The position numbers were made by a program, and so were the translations under genes. From positions 21,620,375 to 21,684,374 of the forward strand of contig OX459098.1 in NCBI GenBank assembly GCA_949775045.1: 64,000 nt of DNA, given 5' to 3'. This DNA is from Metridium senile (Eukaryota; Cnidaria; Anthozoa; Actiniaria; Metridiidae). Position 1 is the stretch's first letter. Each line of letters starts with the position of its first letter. The notes below the pieces were generated by a model. It worked only from the letters and a program-made list of their open reading frames with translations. It was not told the DNA's origin and searched no databases. This document shows positions 61,601 to 64,000 of this stretch, piece by piece.

Positions 61601-64000
61601 CATCAGCCGATTCATCAAAGCTTTTACAGCGCCCATCCGGTGCAAGAAGACCTCCAATGCTGAATGTCATGTGTACTGACTCGTCGAGTATAATATTCGG
61701 TGCACAGACTATTGCCACATCACATTCACCGTTAGTAAGGCAGCACTGAGCGATCTTTAGCGCTGTTAACGACGAGGAGCATGCCGTATCAACAGCTAGA
61801 CTTGGTCCTGTCAAGTTCAGGCAGAATGAGACACGGTTTGCAACGATTGAAGTGGTTATACCTGTGGAGTAAAACTGATCCATGTTGACACGGTTGTCGA
61901 CATTCATTATACGGCCTCCATAATCAAGATTCATAACACCCACAAATACGCCAGTTTTACACTTTTGTAGATCTTCAAGGCGAAGCCCTGCATCTTCTAT
62001 CGCTTCGTAGACAACTTGAAGAAGAATTCTTTGCTGTGGATCCATCGCAGGAGCTTCTTGAGGAGAAATCTTAAAGAACTCGGCATCAAAACCTTGTATG
62101 TTTTCTAGAAATGCTCCACCGACTGTACAAATTCTGCTCTTGACAAAACGTTTAGGATGGTAAACATTTTGGAATAGTTCATACTCCTCGGAGCGATTCG
62201 ATGGAAAACGACTAACAGCACATGTACCATTTAAAAGCATTTCCAGAAACTTATCCTTGTTCCTGGCTTGAGGGAATCTACAACCTATACCAATAATACA
62301 GACAGTTGGATGGCGTTGTTTGTTGAAAGTTTCTTGTGTTTCTGTCACTATTTCTATTTCCTGGTTTCTTTTTATAGCTTTCATATCATACCATTCTTCA
62401 ATCGCCATGTATTCCATTAATGTTTCTGCAGGTTTACTTGAGACTAGAATTATTGTTGGTAAAAGTGCGAGGCAATGAAACAGTGCCAGTACAAAAAACG
62501 TTGGAAGAACACATAAGAAGATGGTAGATAAAAATGGAAATATGAATGAAAGGGAAATGGAACATGCGATGGAAATGAGAACTTCAAAGAGAATTGCTGG
62601 ACCTGCTGCTTTCAATGAAGACTCAGTTCTCTTCTCTGCAGTGACATCAGCAGTTACTGATTGTTCTTGTAGGATTCGTATGCTTAGTTGCAATTCCCAC
62701 AGTAAACCAAGGAACAAGCAATAGAACGACACAGGGTTTAATGGAATATTCCAAACCAGTACCAGGACGATCATTTCCTCCACATGAAGAATAAACGTTA
62801 TCACAAGTAGAATTCCAATTCGTATGTTTGCCATCAGAGGTTGGGGGCATAACAAGACAGCTAGTCCAACAACGAGTAAGATTTTAAACGATTCACGTTT
62901 AAATGTATCTATCATGTCGAGTACCAGGAATCTAGAAGACGCGGGTAAAGCAGAGAGTTGTGCTTCCGTGCTAAAAGCCTTAACGTCTGTCCTTAGTGAA
63001 CGAAGTTTCTTTACATCATTTGCAAAACTTCCATCCAACCTTATAAACAGATGAAAGCGTGATAAGCTGATAACTTCTGTGTTGTTTTTGCTTTCAAACA
63101 CAATGTCTTTCTTGTAAAGAGCGTTCTGGGGAACCAAGAAGAACTTCTGCAGACATGATGTAAATTGATCTCCTTGACAAACGATTCCATTGACGTTCGA
63201 CCACGATAACAACTGTACAAGCCATGACGACATGTTTCTTGTACTGTAACTCTTAAGGCTTAATTGATTTGTTATTCTTTTGATGCTATTTTGTACTGAT
63301 GTTTTTTTATAGTCAGTGGAACCCAACATTAGAATGCTTACATCGATGTCTTGGAAATAATTTAGTTCAATGGATTTAAAACTTGATACACGAGTCGATT
63401 TAAGGAGTGCAGTGTTATCCTGATATGCTTGGCTAAGACTGTATCGTTTATGCAAGTAAACACAGCCAGCGATGATTCCAAGTGTGAGAACCAATACTAA
63501 AATCTTAGATATTCGTCTTGTAAGAAACTTGCCGTATTTTTCAAAAAACGTTCCCTGGGTTTCCTGGGTTTGTACTTCGTCCTGCATTGCGACCTTTCCG
63601 TTGAATCCAAAGTATCCCTGGTCAAACGATGAGGGATGTTTTTGCAGCAGCAGATAACTACATGCAAGAAGAAAAGGGTAGAAAAAGAAATAGCGCAGAG
63701 GAACAGCAAATAAAGCAACTAGGAACGCATCCTTGATGCCTGTGAAGGATGTATGAAGAGCAAGACCAAATACTACAACATCAACAAGTACACTTGTTGT
63801 GACCATAAGGCCAACTTTTGAAGTACAACCAGAGATGCGATGCTTTATAGAAAGAACATTCATCTGATTCTCTAGCTCAAAGACAACTATCAAAACATCC
63901 ACAATACCCCTGCCAACAAGAAATACCAGTATGACAATGGTCGCATATGAGAACGATGCACCAGCTGCAAACCCTAGTGACAATGAAGACAAAGTACATA
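45882..64000 (-). CDS. Patched/RND transporter - type I polyketide synthase fusion (partial, N-terminus beyond window)
   Basis: Minus-strand exons, 5' to 3': 64000-59129, 58689-58433, 57714-57313, 56608-56168, 55871-55178, 53412-52882, 52543-52271, 51824-51546, 51080-50701, 50482-50153, 49068-48745, 48097-47867, 47784-47463. Two tentative exons follow: 46617-46480 and 46117-45882 (or ending at a donor near 45918). Every junction among the first 13 exons preserves frame, giving more than 3100 residues. Order: nine membrane helices of an RND/Patched-type domain, ketosynthase, malonyl-type acyltransferase, dehydratase, structural pseudo-KR, degenerate enoylreductase, ketoreductase, acyl carrier protein, thioesterase. 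The layout matches animal FAS and FAS-like polyketide synthases, without a methyltransferase. The enzyme should make a polyketide or unusual fatty acid from malonyl-CoA and release it by hydrolysis. The membrane domain is the unexpected part. Confidence 0.9.
46826..47223. repeat. 190-base tandem duplication with GGA/poly-G tracts
   Basis: Copies at about 46850-47033 and 47052-47223 are essentially identical (GATTAGTTATTGTAATCAGT to GAGGCGCGACATAACCATA). Each is preceded by GGA repeats and a G run. A C run lies at 47321-47341. In the last-but-two intron of the polyketide synthase. Confidence 0.9.
48125..48425. repeat. GTCC/GTCTG/GTTTGTT simple repeat
   Basis: GTCC units at 48148-48188, then mixed TGTCTGTTTGCT and TCGTTCGTTTG units. 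In a thioesterase intron; frames across it are artefacts. Confidence 0.85.
48463..48727. mobile_element. MITE related to 11915-12175
   Basis: TACACTGTACAAAATTACTC then GATTCTGATTGGACGAGAGG are shared with the copy in the DUF4470/MYND gene. An internal hairpin reads GAAAGTTATCAAATTGGACT and its complement. It ends about 17 bases from the splice donor of exon 49068-48745. Confidence 0.75.
49190..50175 (-). repeat. 68-base minisatellite copying an exon end and its splice donor
   Basis: The word GGACCTACTTGTGTTTTAAA occurs 15 times between 49195 and 50145, period 68 (two units 66). On the coding strand each unit reads AGCAGCATTTAAAACACAA|GTAGGTCC. That is the last codons of exon 50482-50153 (PISAAFKTQ) plus its 5' splice site and about 40 intronic bases. 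The copy next to the exon is the functional one; the other 14 lie downstream in the intron. Confidence 0.92.
50701..51080 (-). other. Acyl carrier protein (ACP) domain
   Basis: One exon carries the KR C-terminal linker and a four-helix ACP with QGLDSFFALTFKMQLE. The serine of GLDS is the phosphopantetheine attachment site, so activation by a PPTase is needed. Confidence 0.9.
51095..51480. repeat. GATGATGATAAT-type minisatellite
   Basis: Units of about 40-51 bases built from GATGAT words and AACGATAACAGCAGTGGTGA repeat about seven times in the intron upstream of the ACP exon. Confidence 0.85.
51546..52543 (-). other. Ketoreductase (KR) catalytic half
   Basis: Exon 52543-52271 gives GAGTIVLVARSTPS and the QVDVSDP block. 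Exon 51824-51546 gives the catalytic set: VMFSSIASLFGNPGQSAYSA then AN, i.e. serine, tyrosine and asparagine of the short-chain reductase fold, and LSINWGPIKGAG. It should reduce beta-keto groups with NADPH. Confidence 0.88.
51996..52190. mobile_element. Foldback hairpin in KR intron
   Basis: TTGTCCACCTCAGATATATA and its complement form the ends; TGGGATGGCTTAGCTAATAT and its complement the inner arms, with a loop around 52075. Confidence 0.8.
52882..55871 (-). other. Enoylreductase-like domain with degenerate nucleotide site, then start of KR
   Basis: Exon 55871-55178 has the medium-chain reductase layout: VGYSG-like strand IFIGYSGSVINSGKDG, EVSLQQAASLSSCLPLAYYA, then ALVIIHEANKDLGLAGLLAA. 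In active ERs the last stretch reads HxAxGGVGxAA; here the two glycines are replaced by N and K. Exon 53412-52882 completes it (LLKPGGKIVLLG) and begins the KR with YMIAGGVRGFGFEVARWM, the KR NADPH motif with one glycine changed to arginine. Confidence 0.75.
53530..55165. repeat. 1.6-kb CAT-rich minisatellite in the ER intron
   Basis: A 65-base unit (GTCATCTCATAGTCGTTGCC and on) repeats through 53820-54680, with some longer units of about 92 bases. Related CATCATAATCAT units fill the rest. Local units are near-identical. The encoded YDDDDNSND-like frames are artefacts. Confidence 0.92.
56640..57300. other. Polyketide synthase intron with GTGATCCGTGA words
   Basis: GTGATCCGTGAAA-like words recur at about 56740, 56770, 56920 and 56950, within AT-rich sequence. 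No coding signal or clear inverted repeat was found. Confidence 0.4.
57313..59600 (-). other. Dehydratase (DH) domain, split over three exons
   Basis: The first half has DHALTQGGPVLPGSAYVEMA; the catalytic histidine codon is at about 59441-59443, with one more residue than usual between H and P. The second half, in exon 58689-58433, has HPAFVDACFQ with the catalytic aspartate. Exon 57714-57313 continues the double-hotdog fold (VPIGIKCFSV, VDSFGKVY) and ends in the YETNWV motif that usually follows a DH. It is expected to be active. Confidence 0.85.
59760..60705 (-). other. Malonyl-type acyltransferase (AT) domain
   Basis: Opens LLFVFGGQGANWEGMG. The nucleophile elbow is GHSLGE (about 60410-60425). 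The specificity motif reads RAFHS, where HAFH is typical of malonyl-CoA and YASH of methylmalonyl-CoA, so malonyl is predicted. Ends near ISPQPVLKHYL and the VPVQHKEF linker. Confidence 0.9.
60985..62310 (-). other. Ketosynthase (KS) domain
   Basis: Starts VCIIGIGCRFPQ. The active-site cysteine is in VDTACSSSL (codon at 61779-61781). The two histidines are in VEAHGTGTAIGD and KSNLNHTES; the second motif reads NHTE where most have GHTE. It is followed by a normal post-KS linker (FGYGGSNVHAIL). The sequence is closer in feel to polyketide synthases than to vertebrate FAS. It catalyses decarboxylative Claisen condensation. Confidence 0.93.
62315..64000 (-). other. RND/Patched-like membrane domain (sterol-sensing-domain half and C-terminal half)
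   Basis: From the window edge to about residue 560 of the visible frame. Nine hydrophobic helices correspond to TM4-TM12 of Patched/Dispatched-type RND proteins. TM4 contains FLVGRGIVDVLIVVFELE, aligning with the Patched GxGxDD segment but keeping only one aspartate. The RISGCTSKVGLMVTTSVLVD block matches the conserved loop and TM5. A lumenal domain of about 180 residues follows TM7, then TM8-TM12, with a GLLWELQLSIRI helix keeping one acidic residue. The paired acids used for proton or sodium coupling are therefore partly retained. The frame is open to the right edge, so TM1-TM3 and lumenal loop 1 should lie just outside. Confidence 0.8.

Overview
The window is eukaryotic and animal. Genes are split by GT-AG introns, open frames are short outside exons, the sequence is AT-rich, and about half of it is microsatellite, minisatellite and short inverted-repeat (MITE or foldback) DNA. 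The gene content (a DUF4470/MYND protein, YIF1, an LRR-EGF membrane protein, a LicD/FKRP-type enzyme, an animal FAS-like polyketide synthase) suggests an invertebrate. Several dispersed repeats resemble sequences I associate with coral and anemone genomes, so an anthozoan cnidarian is my best guess. That guess is inference; no rRNA or mitochondrial marker is present.

Layout. (1) 1-2.2 kb: a non-autonomous DNA transposon, then a CRE-containing promoter. (2) 2.2-14.0 kb, plus strand: a 15-exon, about 1434-residue gene with an N-terminal DUF4470 domain and an unusual array of six MYND zinc fingers in its last exon; its introns hold giant TTTA and TCTG microsatellites. (3) 14-19.4 kb: no coding region seen, but a duplicated promoter and first-exon-like block at 15.1 and 16.4 kb. 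(4) 19.4-20.2 kb: a secreted polyprotein of six near-identical 34-residue four-cysteine units. (5) 20.8-30.6 kb: nine exons of YIF1, an ER-Golgi trafficking membrane protein of 313 residues, with introns full of MITEs. (6) 31.6-34.2 kb: a 300-residue LRR-EGF-EGF-transmembrane protein. (7) 34.2-41.4 kb: repeat-rich desert with a large inverted duplication and a decayed GPCR-like fragment. (8) 41.4-43.6 kb: an intronless 707-residue type II membrane protein with a LicD/FKRP-like domain. (9) 43.6-45.9 kb: foldback elements. (10) 45.9-64.0 kb, minus strand: a giant multi-exon polyketide synthase running off the right edge.

The most notable system is item 10. On one uninterrupted exon, the C-terminal nine membrane segments of a Patched/RND-type (sterol-sensing-domain) transporter are fused in frame to a complete polyketide synthase: KS-AT-DH, a degenerate ER, KR, ACP and thioesterase. 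All catalytic residues except the ER nucleotide-binding glycines appear intact. All 12 junctions between the 13 exons through the thioesterase keep the reading frame. The protein would anchor a lipid or polyketide assembly line to the cytosolic face of a membrane, joined to its own putative exporter or lipid sensor. An intron inside the thioesterase region carries about 14 tandem copies of the upstream exon's 3' end with its splice donor.

Exon boundaries were read by eye from GT/AG signals and reading-frame phase. Most should be right to within a base or two; terminal exons and untranslated exons are less certain.
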